A stretch of DNA of 64,000 nt, taken from the NCBI RefSeq assembly GCF_039523615.1, contig NZ_BAAAFQ010000010.1, positions 120,983-184,982 on the forward strand, written 5' to 3'. Origin of the DNA: Psychrosphaera haliotis. Its GTDB lineage: Bacteria; Pseudomonadota; Gammaproteobacteria; Enterobacterales; Alteromonadaceae. This document shows, piece by piece, positions 27,021-36,423 of the stretch (positions are counted from its first letter, which is position 1; each line of letters opens with the position of its first letter). The translations under genes were made by a program, and so were the position numbers. The notes under the pieces were generated by a model. That model was not told the DNA's origin. It saw only the letters and a program-made list of their open reading frames with translations, and made no database searches.

Positions 27021-27238
27021 TCAAGTCAGTGTTTATGCGACATTAAGCTCTACCAATAAGATTAAAAACTCCACTTTTAGCTCTCATTCATGTTCCAAAA
27101 CCTGAGTTCTGTAACCAAAGCGTCATCTTGCTTTCTTAAATCTGTCATTTTGTTTCAGTAGATTGTGCCGCAGTTATTACAGATTAACCCCTAAAAAAAC
27201 CTAATTTTAATAATACAGTTCGACTTTCGGAGAGCAAA

Positions 27239-28828
27239 ATGGAACTTAAAAACATCTTTCGCATTTCACTAGTAGCAGCAGCCGTTTCTTTAACCGCTTG
27301 TGGTGGCGACATTAACATTACCCCTACAGTAAACGACAACAGCACAATAACTGACAACAGCGTAAATGACTCAAACAACGTTGCGGCTCCTGAGCCAGTT
27401 GTTGAAGTAGAATGTGCAAGTTACGAATCATCAGTTGGCACCGTAGAAGGTGTTCAGTCAGGTGATGACTGTGTTTACAACGACTCTTTTGCAAGCAAAA
27501 ATATTTCTATCACTTCAAACATTACTTTTGAAGCACTACCAAATGACGGTGTTCACGTATTTGATAACGCACTTCAAATTGGTGAAGATGGCGATACAAC
27601 ATCAGGTTTCAGCGTTCCGGCAAACGGCCCAACAATGACAGTTAAACCTGGTGCCACATTAGCGTTCAAATCAGGTGAAGCAATTATTCGTATTGCTCGT
27701 GGTGCTAAAATCCAAGCGATTGGTACTATCGATGCGCCTATCGTATTTACTTCTGCTAACGCTTTCCCTCGCTTAGACGATGCTGGCCAAGGCGCACAGT
27801 TTGCAGACTGGGGCGGAATCATTATTAACGGTAACGGTATCACTGACCAATGTACTGATGCAGAGCGCGCTGCGGTAACTTGTAATGTAGCCTCAGAGGG
27901 CATTACTTCTTACTTTGGCGGTAATGACAACACTGACTCAAGCGGCTCTATAAAGTATGCAAAAGTTTGGTATGCCGGCTCAGGTCCTCGTGTAGGTGGC
28001 CCTGGTGATGACTTAAACTCGTTAACACTTAATGCGGTTGGTTCAGGCTCTTCTTTTGATTACATTCACATTCACCAAGGTTTTGATGACGGCATCGAGA
28101 TTTTTGGTGGCGCAACAACACTGTCACACGTTGCTGTAACCGATACTCAGGATGATTCATTTGATTTTGATGCAGGTTGGCAAGGTTCTGCTGAATTCTT
28201 ATTTGTTAAACACGGCACAGTAAATACTCGTGACGGACAAGTTGCAAATATGGGTAACAACGGTTTTGAAACGGATGGCGAAAAAGGCGATACGTCGGCT
28301 GAAGCACCAGTAACCAACCCAACTATTTCTAACGTGACAATTATCACAACAGACGCTAACTCAGTACGTGATGATGACCCGTCGCAAGCATTTACATTCG
28401 ATGATTCAATTAAATCTATGTACAAAAATGTATTAATCGTTAAAGAAGTTGGTGCGAATTCATCATGTGTTAAACACAAGGCTGACGGTGAGAAAAATGC
28501 CGATGCTATCACATTTAGTGGTTCTGTAATGGCTTGTGCGTCTGAATTTGAGGGTGAAGCAACATTTGGTGCAAGCGCACCTGCAGCACTGCAAGGCACA
28601 GCTAAAACAGTTTGGTTTGATAACGGTGGTGTTAACCAACGTATCGCAGCAAACTCAGACGTATTAGCGGCTGATGGTTTTGCAACAAACACGAGCTCAA
28701 CGGCTATTACAGTAGCAGCGGATGCAACTGGTGCAGCAAACTTCATTGGTGCGGTATCAGACCAAGACACAACATCTAATTGGTACAAGTGGGTTGAAAT
28801 GGCAGTAACCGCTGCTTCTAACGACTAA
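27239..28828 (+). CDS. Secreted lipoprotein with beta-helix-like domain, paired with TonB receptor
   Basis: The 529-residue protein has lipobox LTAC (Cys21) and an Asn/Asp/Thr-rich linker. From about residue 85 it has turn-rich strands of a right-handed beta-helix type: FSVPANGPTMTVKPGATLAF, WGGIIINGNG, GFDDGIEIFGGATTLSHVAV, DDSFDFDAGWQGS. Pairs of such lipoproteins with TonB-dependent receptors recur in marine gammaproteobacteria (remembered, not searched). It may be a surface-exposed ligand catcher for the receptor encoded next. A good ribosome site (CGGAG) precedes the ATG. Confidence 0.75.
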   Translation: MELKNIFRISLVAAAVSLTACGGDINITPTVNDNSTITDNSVNDSNNVAAPEPVVEVECASYESSVGTVEGVQSGDDCVYNDSFASKNISITSNITFEALPNDGVHVFDNALQIGEDGDTTSGFSVPANGPTMTVKPGATLAFKSGEAIIRIARGAKIQAIGTIDAPIVFTSANAFPRLDDAGQGAQFADWGGIIINGNGITDQCTDAERAAVTCNVASEGITSYFGGNDNTDSSGSIKYAKVWYAGSGPRVGGPGDDLNSLTLNAVGSGSSFDYIHIHQGFDDGIEIFGGATTLSHVAVTDTQDDSFDFDAGWQGSAEFLFVKHGTVNTRDGQVANMGNNGFETDGEKGDTSAEAPVTNPTISNVTIITTDANSVRDDDPSQAFTFDDSIKSMYKNVLIVKEVGANSSCVKHKADGEKNADAITFSGSVMACASEFEGEATFGASAPAALQGTAKTVWFDNGGVNQRIAANSDVLAADGFATNTSSTAITVAADATGAANFIGAVSDQDTTSNWYKWVEMAVTAASND

Positions 28829-28847
28829 TCACTTGATTAATTAAATG

Positions 28848-28886
28848 GGCGCCTTGGGAACGGAAATCTTCTACAGGCGCCTTTTT
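28848..28886 (+). terminator. Terminator between lipoprotein and TonB receptor genes
   Basis: The perfect 7-bp stem GGCGCCT (28848-28854) and AGGCGCC (28875-28881) is followed by TTTTT. The receptor gene starts 27 bases later, so this may be a partial terminator that sets a high lipoprotein to receptor ratio. Confidence 0.8.
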
Positions 28887-28912
28887 GTTGATGACCCAAT
28901 TAGGATTCAAAC

Positions 28913-31597
28913 ATGTTAAATCGACGCAAGCTCAAAACCATCAGTGCAGCGGTCACGCTTGGTTTATTGGCACAAGCCAATATAGCCATCGCAGCCGATG
29001 AGGATGAAATAGAAGAGGTTGTTGCCGTTGGTACTCGTCTACAAGGCAGTGCAGCAGCAGTAATCGAAGAACGACGTGGACAAGCATTTGTAGCCGATAT
29101 TTTAGGTGCGGAGCAATTATCTCGCACTGGCGATAGTGACGCTGCTTCTGCTCTTCGCCGAGTAACAGGCCTTACACTCGTAGACGGTAAATTTATTTAT
29201 GTTCGAGGACTAGGTGAACGTTATTCAAGCGCACGTTTAAATGGCGCGACTATTCCGTCGCCAGACTTAACCAGAAACGTAGTACCACTAGATATTTTCC
29301 CATCTAGTATTATTGAAAGCCTTTCGGTTCAAAAAGCCTATTCGCCATCTATGCCAGCGGCATTTGGTGGTGGTGCGATAAATATTAGAACTAAAACGGT
29401 ACCAAAAGAATTTACCGCCGGCATTGAAGTTGGCGCTAGCTACGACTCATCAGCGGATAATGGATTTACTTACAACCGTGATGAATCAGGTATATCTGGC
29501 AATCTAAAAGAAGCCATTTCTTTTTACCGTGGTGACTTTGATACCGCTTCAATCGTAAATAAAAACGGTTTGGTTTCTGACGATACAAGTTCTGCTGGTC
29601 AAAAAGCCAACTTGATTAACCAGGAACTATTAAAGTCTCTACCAAGAGAGATGGGCTTGACTAAGTCTTCGCTTGATCCTGCCTACAACATTAAAGGTCA
29701 TATTGGTAATAGCTTTGTTTTAGAAGACTATGACGTTGAATTGGGCTTCTTAGCTTCAGTTGCCTATGACACAACTTGGGATGCATCGGAAAAACGTACA
29801 GCGGTTCTTTCAAAAGATTTTGCTGATAACTGTGCTAAAGAATTAAATACCTCTGATGACACTCAAAACTCTTGTTTTGAAACGATGAAAGACTCTGTTG
29901 AAACCACTGAGTCGGAGCGCATGAATGCGGTTCTTAATTTTGGTATCAAGTACGATGCGCATAGTGTGTCATTGTCTAACTTACTGTTAACAGACAGCGA
30001 AGATGAAACTGATGTTTCAATACAGCAAAGCCCAGGCGGCAGTTCAGTCTTTTCTATTGCGGGTGATGGTCGTGCAAACCGAAGCCATGACTTTAAGTAT
30101 GAAGAACGTGAACTAAAAGTAACTCAGCTTGTTGGCCAACATACATTTGTAGATATGAGCGGAATAGGTTTTGATTGGCAATATACGCGTTCAAAAGCCA
30201 CCACAGATATTCCGGTAAATGCGACGTATCGCTTTAGAGATAACTACGAAGGCGGCGAATATGCCAACTCTATTATCACTGGCGACCAAAACAGAGCCGT
30301 GTATTCATACACTGACATGGAAGACAGAGTAACGTCTTACGGCGGCAACTTTACCTTGCCTGTTTATGCTGGTGATTTTGAACTTGAATTTAAAGCCGGT
30401 TACGACTTCAGCGACCGCGCTAGAATTTATGAAACCTCTAGCTTTGCCGTTAATAACAACTCTGGTGTTGCCATTGAAATTAACGACGGTTCACAAGACC
30501 CTTTAACTAACAGCGAATACCTAACGGATGAATTTCTTGATGGGCAAAGTATTTTGTTGTCCTTTAATGAGCCAACCGCGCCTGACGCCGATGACTACTT
30601 AGCAGCTCAAAAGATTGATGCTGGTTACGGCGCTTTTGACATGATTTATCAAAATGCGTGGCGTGTTAGTGGTGGATTACGCTGGGAAGAATTTAAACAA
30701 AGCTCAATTGGTACTTCATCTCTAATTTTCACTCAAGAAGACTTAAACATCTTTTATGAAGATCAGAAAATTGCCGATGGTACTATTCAAGAAGATGACA
30801 TCTTCCCTGCACTATCTTTCACTTACATGGGCGGTCAAAACTACCAAGTTCGCTTAGGTTATGGCGAAACTATTGTTCGTCCAGACTTACGTGAAGTTGT
30901 ACCCGTATCTTACTTTGACCCATTAACGGATATCCGAACTTTTGGTCGAGTTGGCTTGCAAAGCAGCCCAATCAAAAACCTAGATTTACGTTATGAATAC
31001 TATGGTGATGCCGGTGATAACTTCTCAATTGCTGCTTTTTATAAAGACATAGAAGCGCCGATTGAAACCGTGTTAAGAATTGGTGATGACGATTATTCAG
31101 CAACGTTCACAAACGGTGAAACTGCCGAGGTTTATGGTATTGAAGCAGAATGGTTATACGACCTAACGTCATTGTCTGACGGTTTATTTACCTCTGGTAA
31201 CGTTACCTTGTCGGATTCTGAGGCTGAAATTGATCCTGCCTTTGCTGGCAACTTAACAAATCCCGTTAAGCGCATGACAGGTCATTCAGAGTATGTTGTT
31301 AACTTGCAGTTAAACTATGACTCTTCTGACGGCAACCACAGTGGTTCATTAGTGTATAACGTGTTTGGTGAGCGCATCTTGGCAGCAGGTGTAGCGGGCC
31401 GTGATGATGCTTATGAACAGCCATTCCATTCACTAGATATGGTTTATACATATTACCCAGACTTTAACTCTAAAATTAAATTTAAAATTAAAAACTTACT
31501 AAACGAAGATCAAGAAGTGACGCAGTCAGACATTGTGATCCGTGAAAAGGAAGTAGGTATGGGCATCAGTATTTCTTATACTTACGAATTTGATTAA
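28913..31597 (+). CDS. TonB-dependent outer-membrane receptor
   Basis: The 894-residue protein has a signal peptide (cleavage after IAIAA, about residue 27), a short acidic segment with the TonB-box-like EEVVAVGTRL, a plug domain (SRTGDSDAASALRRVTGLTL, FIYVRGLGERYSSARLNG, FGGGAINIRTK) and a long beta-barrel. It ends in SYTYEFD; the terminal Asp after Phe departs from the usual C-terminal aromatic. The plug motifs belong to the large receptor group found in marine heterotrophs, often for carbohydrate or peptide-derived ligands. No enzyme gene nearby betrays the ligand. No Fur box was seen upstream. Confidence 0.92.
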   Translation: MLNRRKLKTISAAVTLGLLAQANIAIAADEDEIEEVVAVGTRLQGSAAAVIEERRGQAFVADILGAEQLSRTGDSDAASALRRVTGLTLVDGKFIYVRGLGERYSSARLNGATIPSPDLTRNVVPLDIFPSSIIESLSVQKAYSPSMPAAFGGGAINIRTKTVPKEFTAGIEVGASYDSSADNGFTYNRDESGISGNLKEAISFYRGDFDTASIVNKNGLVSDDTSSAGQKANLINQELLKSLPREMGLTKSSLDPAYNIKGHIGNSFVLEDYDVELGFLASVAYDTTWDASEKRTAVLSKDFADNCAKELNTSDDTQNSCFETMKDSVETTESERMNAVLNFGIKYDAHSVSLSNLLLTDSEDETDVSIQQSPGGSSVFSIAGDGRANRSHDFKYEERELKVTQLVGQHTFVDMSGIGFDWQYTRSKATTDIPVNATYRFRDNYEGGEYANSIITGDQNRAVYSYTDMEDRVTSYGGNFTLPVYAGDFELEFKAGYDFSDRARIYETSSFAVNNNSGVAIEINDGSQDPLTNSEYLTDEFLDGQSILLSFNEPTAPDADDYLAAQKIDAGYGAFDMIYQNAWRVSGGLRWEEFKQSSIGTSSLIFTQEDLNIFYEDQKIADGTIQEDDIFPALSFTYMGGQNYQVRLGYGETIVRPDLREVVPVSYFDPLTDIRTFGRVGLQSSPIKNLDLRYEYYGDAGDNFSIAAFYKDIEAPIETVLRIGDDDYSATFTNGETAEVYGIEAEWLYDLTSLSDGLFTSGNVTLSDSEAEIDPAFAGNLTNPVKRMTGHSEYVVNLQLNYDSSDGNHSGSLVYNVFGERILAAGVAGRDDAYEQPFHSLDMVYTYYPDFNSKIKFKIKNLLNEDQEVTQSDIVIREKEVGMGISISYTYEFD

Positions 31598-31629
31598 TGA
31601 CGCTTTGAAGTTCAACTTTTAAAGTTATG

Positions 31630-31654
31630 AAAGCCACCTTACGGTGGCTTTTTT
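31630..31654 (+). terminator. Terminator after TonB receptor gene
   Basis: The stem AAGCCACC (31631-31638) and GGTGGCTT (31643-31650) closes a 4-base loop and is followed by T residues. Confidence 0.92.
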
Positions 31655-31753
31655 GTTGTCATATTATCGTCATAATACATTCACGTAGCAGTAACCTTTA
31701 TGTCACATTAAGCCGCTTTAATTAGTTAACTTTAAATTAATAATATGTAGATC

Positions 31754-33058
31754 ATGCAGACTTCTTCTCAGACCCGCGCAACTAACGCACCAGCTCGTTC
31801 TAATATTGAACCTAAGGTGGCCGTCGATGCCGCTTTGCATTCTGATCAATCTGTTGAACTTCAACAAGCACTCACACATTTGACGCAGTTGGTCCACCGA
31901 CCTTCTGTGACACCTAATGATGCCGGTTGCCAACAATACATAACTAGAATATTGCAACAAGTTGGCTTTTCGATTGAGTCTTTTGAGAAACAAGGTGTTA
32001 GCAATCTCATAGCTAAAATAGGTAGTGGCCCGATAAGAGTTGCGTTTTCTGGCCATACCGACGTTGTGCCAGCACCTTACCCAGAAAACTGGTCGTCTGA
32101 TCCTTTCACATTAGCAATTGATGGTGAAAAAATCACAGGTCGCGGCGTTGCAGATATGAAAGGCGGAATTGCAGCAATGTTAGCCGCCTTTGAAATGGTG
32201 GTTGCACACTTAGACTTTGACCAATTTACTTTTTATTTTTTAATAACAAGTGATGAAGAAGGCGAAGCGGAGTTTGGCACTCAAGAAATCATCGACAAAT
32301 TAGAAAACCGTGGAGAGTTACCGCATTTATGTATTGTTGGAGAGCCAAGCAGTCAAACGGTGGTTGGCGATGTATTAAAAATAGGGCGTCGAGGTTCATT
32401 ATCTGGGGAAATTACCATTCATGGCCAGCAGGGTCATGTTGCGTATCCAACCAACGCGAATAACGCAGCCCACAAGGCAATGACGTTAGGTAGTTGGTTA
32501 AGCAGTTTGTCATGGGATGAAGGCACTAAGGATTTTCCTGGCACTCATCTACAAATTACCGCCATTAATACCGGCGAATGGACAGACAATATAATCCCTG
32601 GTCGATGTACATTGCAGTTTAATGTTCGTTATAGTCATAAAGTCAGCCAAGAAGACATTGTGAAACGTATAAACGATGGCTTAATGCAATTAAAACAACT
32701 CACTAGCGATATCAATATCGAATGGTCCAGACCATGTTTGCCTTACTTAACTAGCGCAGAAAATATTGAGTCGCATCACTTTGCCAACGACATTGAGTCG
32801 ACCAAATTACTGCAAGGTTTTGACTTAATTGTGGAAGCGGAAAAAGCTATCTTCAGTGAAGTGAGCATATTTCCTAGACTGTCAGTTTCGGGTGGTACTT
32901 CCGATGGCCGGTTTATTTCGAATAAAGGCGCACAGGTGGTTGAACTTGGATTGCCAAATCATAGTATCCATAAAACTAATGAACACATTCATAAACAAGA
33001 CCTATTGAGCTTAACTAAAATTTATAAGCGCTTGTTATTAAATATGATGACAAAATAA
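31754..33058 (+). CDS. dapE: Succinyl-diaminopimelate desuccinylase
   Basis: This M20 zinc peptidase family enzyme hydrolyses N-succinyl-LL-diaminopimelate in lysine and peptidoglycan precursor synthesis. The metal and catalytic residues are in place: SGHTDVVP, GRGVADMKGG, TSDEEGEAEFGT, VGEPSS and the late LPNHSIHKTNEH. The 434-residue frame is about 55 residues longer than usual; the extra is an N-terminal polar stretch before LQQALTHLTQL. The ATG at 31754 has no good ribosome site, so the real start may be further in (for example GTG at 31817), but I could not settle it. It stands alone, as the usual neighbour (an ArsC-like gene) is absent. Confidence 0.92.
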   Translation: MQTSSQTRATNAPARSNIEPKVAVDAALHSDQSVELQQALTHLTQLVHRPSVTPNDAGCQQYITRILQQVGFSIESFEKQGVSNLIAKIGSGPIRVAFSGHTDVVPAPYPENWSSDPFTLAIDGEKITGRGVADMKGGIAAMLAAFEMVVAHLDFDQFTFYFLITSDEEGEAEFGTQEIIDKLENRGELPHLCIVGEPSSQTVVGDVLKIGRRGSLSGEITIHGQQGHVAYPTNANNAAHKAMTLGSWLSSLSWDEGTKDFPGTHLQITAINTGEWTDNIIPGRCTLQFNVRYSHKVSQEDIVKRINDGLMQLKQLTSDINIEWSRPCLPYLTSAENIESHHFANDIESTKLLQGFDLIVEAEKAIFSEVSIFPRLSVSGGTSDGRFISNKGAQVVELGLPNHSIHKTNEHIHKQDLLSLTKIYKRLLLNMMTK

Positions 33059-33161
33059 TCTAGCATTGCTAGGGTTAACAGCGATCTAAACCTTTGCAGT
33101 TCGCTTTTGGCGGTAAAGTTGTTAGCATCTCATTTAATAACAATAACTTAGGAAAAACACC

Positions 33162-33983
33162 ATGCAACTTAATACCGAGCTTGTAAATAAAGCGATCGAT
33201 ATGGGCTTTGAATACGCCCCAAAACTAGGTTCAGCTATTTTAGTTTTAATCATTGGCCTGTTTGTCGTTAAACTATTGAGCAAAGGCTTTGAAAGCATGC
33301 TTAATAAAGGCAATACCGATGCGTCACTAAAACCATTCTTATGTGGCATCGTAAACATGCTACTCAAAGTGATGCTGTTTATTACTGTGCTTGGCATGAT
33401 TGGCATCGAGATGACGTCCTTTATCGCTATTTTAGGTGCGGTTGGTTTAGCTGTTGGTATGGCGTTGTCCGGTACTCTGCAAAACTTTGCAGGCGGCGTA
33501 ATGATATTAATTTTCAAGCCATACAAAGTCGGCGACTTCATTGAAGCTCAAGGTTACACAGGTACTGTTTCTCAAATTCAAATTTTCAACACTATTTTAA
33601 GAACGGGCGATTTCAAAACAATCATTATTCCAAATGGTTCACTAAACAACTCGTCAATGATTAACTACTCAAAAGAGCCTCGTAGACGTGTAGATTGGAC
33701 GTTTGGTATTGCCTATGGCGATGATGCTGACGTTGCAAAACGTGTATTAAAAGAATTGTGTGACGCTGATGATCGTATTTTAAAAGATCCTGAAGTTTTC
33801 ATCGCACTTCATACACTAGCTGATAGCTCAGTTAACTTTGTTGTACGTGCATGGGTAGATGCTGCAAATTACTGGCCTGTATACTTCGCGATGAACGAAA
33901 GCGTTTATAAAACCTTCCCTAAAGAAAACCTTAACATTCCATTTCCACAAATGGATGTACACGTTCATAAAACAGATGCGTAG
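33162..33983 (+). CDS. mscS: Small-conductance mechanosensitive channel, MscS family
   Basis: The 273-residue protein (E. coli MscS 286) has three membrane helices; the pore helix AILGAVGLAVGMALSGTLQNFAGG (split here as AILGAVGLAVGMALSG then TLQNFAGG) carries the Gly/Ala packing pattern of MscS TM3. It is followed by the beta domain (FKPYKVGDFIE, PNGSLNNSSMINYS) and the C-terminal alpha/beta domain. It opens on membrane tension to release solutes after hypo-osmotic shock. The ribosome site TAGGAAAA is present. It is monocistronic, bounded by a terminator. Confidence 0.9.
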   Translation: MQLNTELVNKAIDMGFEYAPKLGSAILVLIIGLFVVKLLSKGFESMLNKGNTDASLKPFLCGIVNMLLKVMLFITVLGMIGIEMTSFIAILGAVGLAVGMALSGTLQNFAGGVMILIFKPYKVGDFIEAQGYTGTVSQIQIFNTILRTGDFKTIIIPNGSLNNSSMINYSKEPRRRVDWTFGIAYGDDADVAKRVLKELCDADDRILKDPEVFIALHTLADSSVNFVVRAWVDAANYWPVYFAMNESVYKTFPKENLNIPFPQMDVHVHKTDA

Positions 33984-34055
33984 TTAAATCTAGGTGCTTG
34001 TATAGACAAGCAGAGGTTAATATTAGTAACTCATTAACCCACTAATAACTAGACT

Positions 34056-34080
34056 AAAAGCGGCCCTTGGGTCGCTTTTT
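34056..34080 (+). terminator. Terminator after mscS
   Basis: The 10-bp stem AAAAGCGGCC (34056-34065) pairs with GGTCGCTTTT (34070-34079), one G-T wobble, 4-base loop, with a T run inside and after the 3' arm. Confidence 0.88.
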
Positions 34081-34192
34081 ACATTTTTGTTACAACCACA
34101 TTACATCTGACATAAAACTTTAACACTCCTGTCGTCTAACTGACATTTACTCTCAATAGAATTGCTGCATCTTGATTTGATGGAGTAGTTTA

Positions 34193-34951
34193 ATGAAACG
34201 GTTCACTTTAGCAGTAATTACAGGCGCTTTAGCCTTAAACGCTGCCTTTGCTGCCCAAGCAGACGACCTTAAGCCGGTAATAAAAGCTGGAAAAGAGATA
34301 TCTAAGCTAGCAGTGTCTTCTCAACAAAAAATTAATGGTATTGCCGAGCAAACTCAAACAAAGTTTCAGCAATACCAAATGGTCAACAAAGAAATTGAAG
34401 GCCTAAACATTTATAACGCACAACTTCAAAAGCAGCTTCAAAGTCAGTATGACGAAATGAAGTCTCTGAATGTCGATATCGACCGTGTTTCTGTTATTGA
34501 GCGTCAAATTACACCTCTCATGATTCGAATGATTGATGGCTTGCAGCAGTTTGTAGAGCTTGATGTGCCTTTCCTTCCAACCGAACGCGCTGAGCGTGTT
34601 GCTAATTTAAAAAACATGATGGACAGAGCCGATGTTGCGGTTTCAGAAAAGTTTCGTCGTGTATTAGAAGCCTACCAAGTTGAAATGGGATACGGCCGCA
34701 GCATAGAAGCGTACTCAGGCTTAATTAACGTTGAAGGCCAAGAACGTGATGTCGACTTCTTACGAATTGGTCGTGTAGCACTTATGTACATCACTCGTGA
34801 CGGTTCAGTTGCTGGTGTATGGGACAACGAAGCAAAAAACTGGCAACCAGCTGAAGATGAGTTTCGTATGCACATCACAAAAGGCCTAAGAATGGCTAAA
34901 AAACAACTAGCTCCTGATTTATTGGTGATGCCAATAAAAGCAGCGCCATAA
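34193..34951 (+). CDS. DUF3450 periplasmic coiled-coil protein, TonB2 operon
   Basis: The 252-residue protein has a signal peptide (cleaved after AFAAQA, about residue 23), then a long amphipathic coiled coil (about residues 30-105) and a C-terminal domain with GYGRSIEAYSG and DFLRIGRVALMY, as in DUF3450. It is the first gene of six (DUF3450, TtpC, ExbB2, ExbD2, TonB2, TPR). Family members always keep this company in Vibrio and Shewanella relatives. Its exact job in the TonB2 machine is not established. Confidence 0.88.
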   Translation: MKRFTLAVITGALALNAAFAAQADDLKPVIKAGKEISKLAVSSQQKINGIAEQTQTKFQQYQMVNKEIEGLNIYNAQLQKQLQSQYDEMKSLNVDIDRVSVIERQITPLMIRMIDGLQQFVELDVPFLPTERAERVANLKNMMDRADVAVSEKFRRVLEAYQVEMGYGRSIEAYSGLINVEGQERDVDFLRIGRVALMYITRDGSVAGVWDNEAKNWQPAEDEFRMHITKGLRMAKKQLAPDLLVMPIKAAP

Positions 34952-34983
34952 CCACATAGTAAAATTAGAAAGGTTTATACAAA

Positions 34984-36399
34984 ATGATTAACTTATTTAA
35001 ACCAACTTTGTTGGCTATATTAGGCGCCGGATTAGCCTTTTCAGTAAGTGCTCAAGCTGCACCAGCGGCTTTAAATTTAGATCAACTATTACAACAACTT
35101 GAGAAAGGTAAGCTAAATCAAACTCAAGAAAACAAAAACCGCGAAGCGCGCTTTAATGCAGAAAAAGAAGCGCAAACTGGTTTACTAAATCAAGCAAATA
35201 AAGAGAAAAGCGATGCATTAGCATTGTCTGAAAAGCTTGAAACAGAATTTGAACAAAATGAATTTAAGCTGGCTGATGTTTCTGAAGCTCTGAATAAACG
35301 CATGGGCTCTCTTAAAGAGTTGTTTGGTGTGTTACAGCAAGTGTCTGGTGATACTGCAGGGAAACTAAAGAGCTCTAACGTTTCTGCTCAATTCCCAGGT
35401 AGAGATGTATTTTTTGAAGAGCTAGCTCAAAGCATGGGTGGCTCTTCAAAGCTAGCCTCTATTGAGCAAATTGAACAAGTATGGTTTGAACTTCAAAAAG
35501 AAATGACAGAACAAGGCAAAGTGGTTCGCTTTGAAACGGATGTTGTTGAAGCTGGCGGCGCTAAAGTATCTAAAGAGGTGGTTCGTATTGGTGCTTTTGC
35601 TCTTGTTGCTGACGGTAAATACCTCACGGTTTCACCAACAACAGGTACAGTTGCAGAGCTTGTTCGCCAACCAACAGGACGCTTTACTGATACTGCAGCT
35701 GAACTGCAATCTTCAAACAACGAAGTCGTTCCTTTTGCACTAGACCCTACCGGTGGTTCAATACTAAACCTTTTAGTTCAAGCGCCTAGCACTAAAGAAC
35801 GTGTAGACCAAGGCGGTACCGTTGGTTATATCATTATTGGTATTGGTTTAATCGCTTTCTTAATTGCATTTGAGCGTTTTGTGTCACTTAGCCTAATCAG
35901 CGCAAAGGTTAAACGCCAAATGAAAACCGATACACCTAAAGATGACAATCCACTGGGCCGTATCTTAAAAGTTAAAGATCAATATCCGCATGTTTCATTC
36001 GATACCTTAGAGCTTAAATTGAGCGAAGCTATTCTGCGCGAGATGCCAAAGATCACTCGTAATCTTACCTTGGTAAAAATCGTTTCAGTTATTGCTCCGT
36101 TGTTAGGTCTACTAGGTACAGTAACCGGCATGATTAAAACATTCCAAGCAATCACTTTGTTTGGTACTGGCGACCCGAAATTAATGGCTGGCGGTATCTC
36201 AACAGCGCTTATGACTACTGTACTCGGCCTTGTTGTTGCTATCCCAACGGTTGTTTTGTCTACCATGTTGAATACGCGCAGTAAAAGTATCTTGTTTGTA
36301 CTACAAGAACAGAGTGCCGGCATTATTGCTGAGCGTTCTGAAAAGCAATCTAACGCTGAGTCTAAACCGTCTACTTCATCGACGAGTGACAAACTGTAA
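34984..36399 (+). CDS. ttpC: TtpC-type MotA/TolQ/ExbB proton channel protein
   Basis: The 471-residue protein is two to three times the size of ExbB because of an N-terminal signal peptide and a periplasmic coiled-coil region (residues about 25-265). One membrane helix at about 282-300 follows, then the MotA/TolQ/ExbB domain with LLGLLGTVTGMIKTFQAI and AGGISTALMTTVLGLVVAIP. TtpC is known in Vibrio as a fourth component needed for TonB2-dependent iron uptake. It starts 32 bases after the DUF3450 stop. Confidence 0.88.
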   Translation: MINLFKPTLLAILGAGLAFSVSAQAAPAALNLDQLLQQLEKGKLNQTQENKNREARFNAEKEAQTGLLNQANKEKSDALALSEKLETEFEQNEFKLADVSEALNKRMGSLKELFGVLQQVSGDTAGKLKSSNVSAQFPGRDVFFEELAQSMGGSSKLASIEQIEQVWFELQKEMTEQGKVVRFETDVVEAGGAKVSKEVVRIGAFALVADGKYLTVSPTTGTVAELVRQPTGRFTDTAAELQSSNNEVVPFALDPTGGSILNLLVQAPSTKERVDQGGTVGYIIIGIGLIAFLIAFERFVSLSLISAKVKRQMKTDTPKDDNPLGRILKVKDQYPHVSFDTLELKLSEAILREMPKITRNLTLVKIVSVIAPLLGLLGTVTGMIKTFQAITLFGTGDPKLMAGGISTALMTTVLGLVVAIPTVVLSTMLNTRSKSILFVLQEQSAGIIAERSEKQSNAESKPSTSSTSDKL

Positions 36400-36423
36400 C
36401 GTATCGCAACCAAGGAGTGCACT

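Noticed and set aside
27021..27238. Looked for a Fur box or riboswitch before the lipoprotein-TonB receptor pair
   Set aside because: No good GATAATGATAATCATTATC-like site or cobalamin-box-like element was visible.
28147..28788. A 213-codon minus-strand frame opposite the beta-helix lipoprotein
   Set aside because: The plus frame has a lipobox, ribosome site and repeat-type fold. The minus frame is a shadow of strongly biased codons.
31718..32056. A 112-codon open frame on the minus strand over the start of dapE
   Set aside because: It overlaps the dapE coding region and promoter, has an unusual Arg/Cys-rich product and no ribosome site; it is an artefact of dapE codon use.
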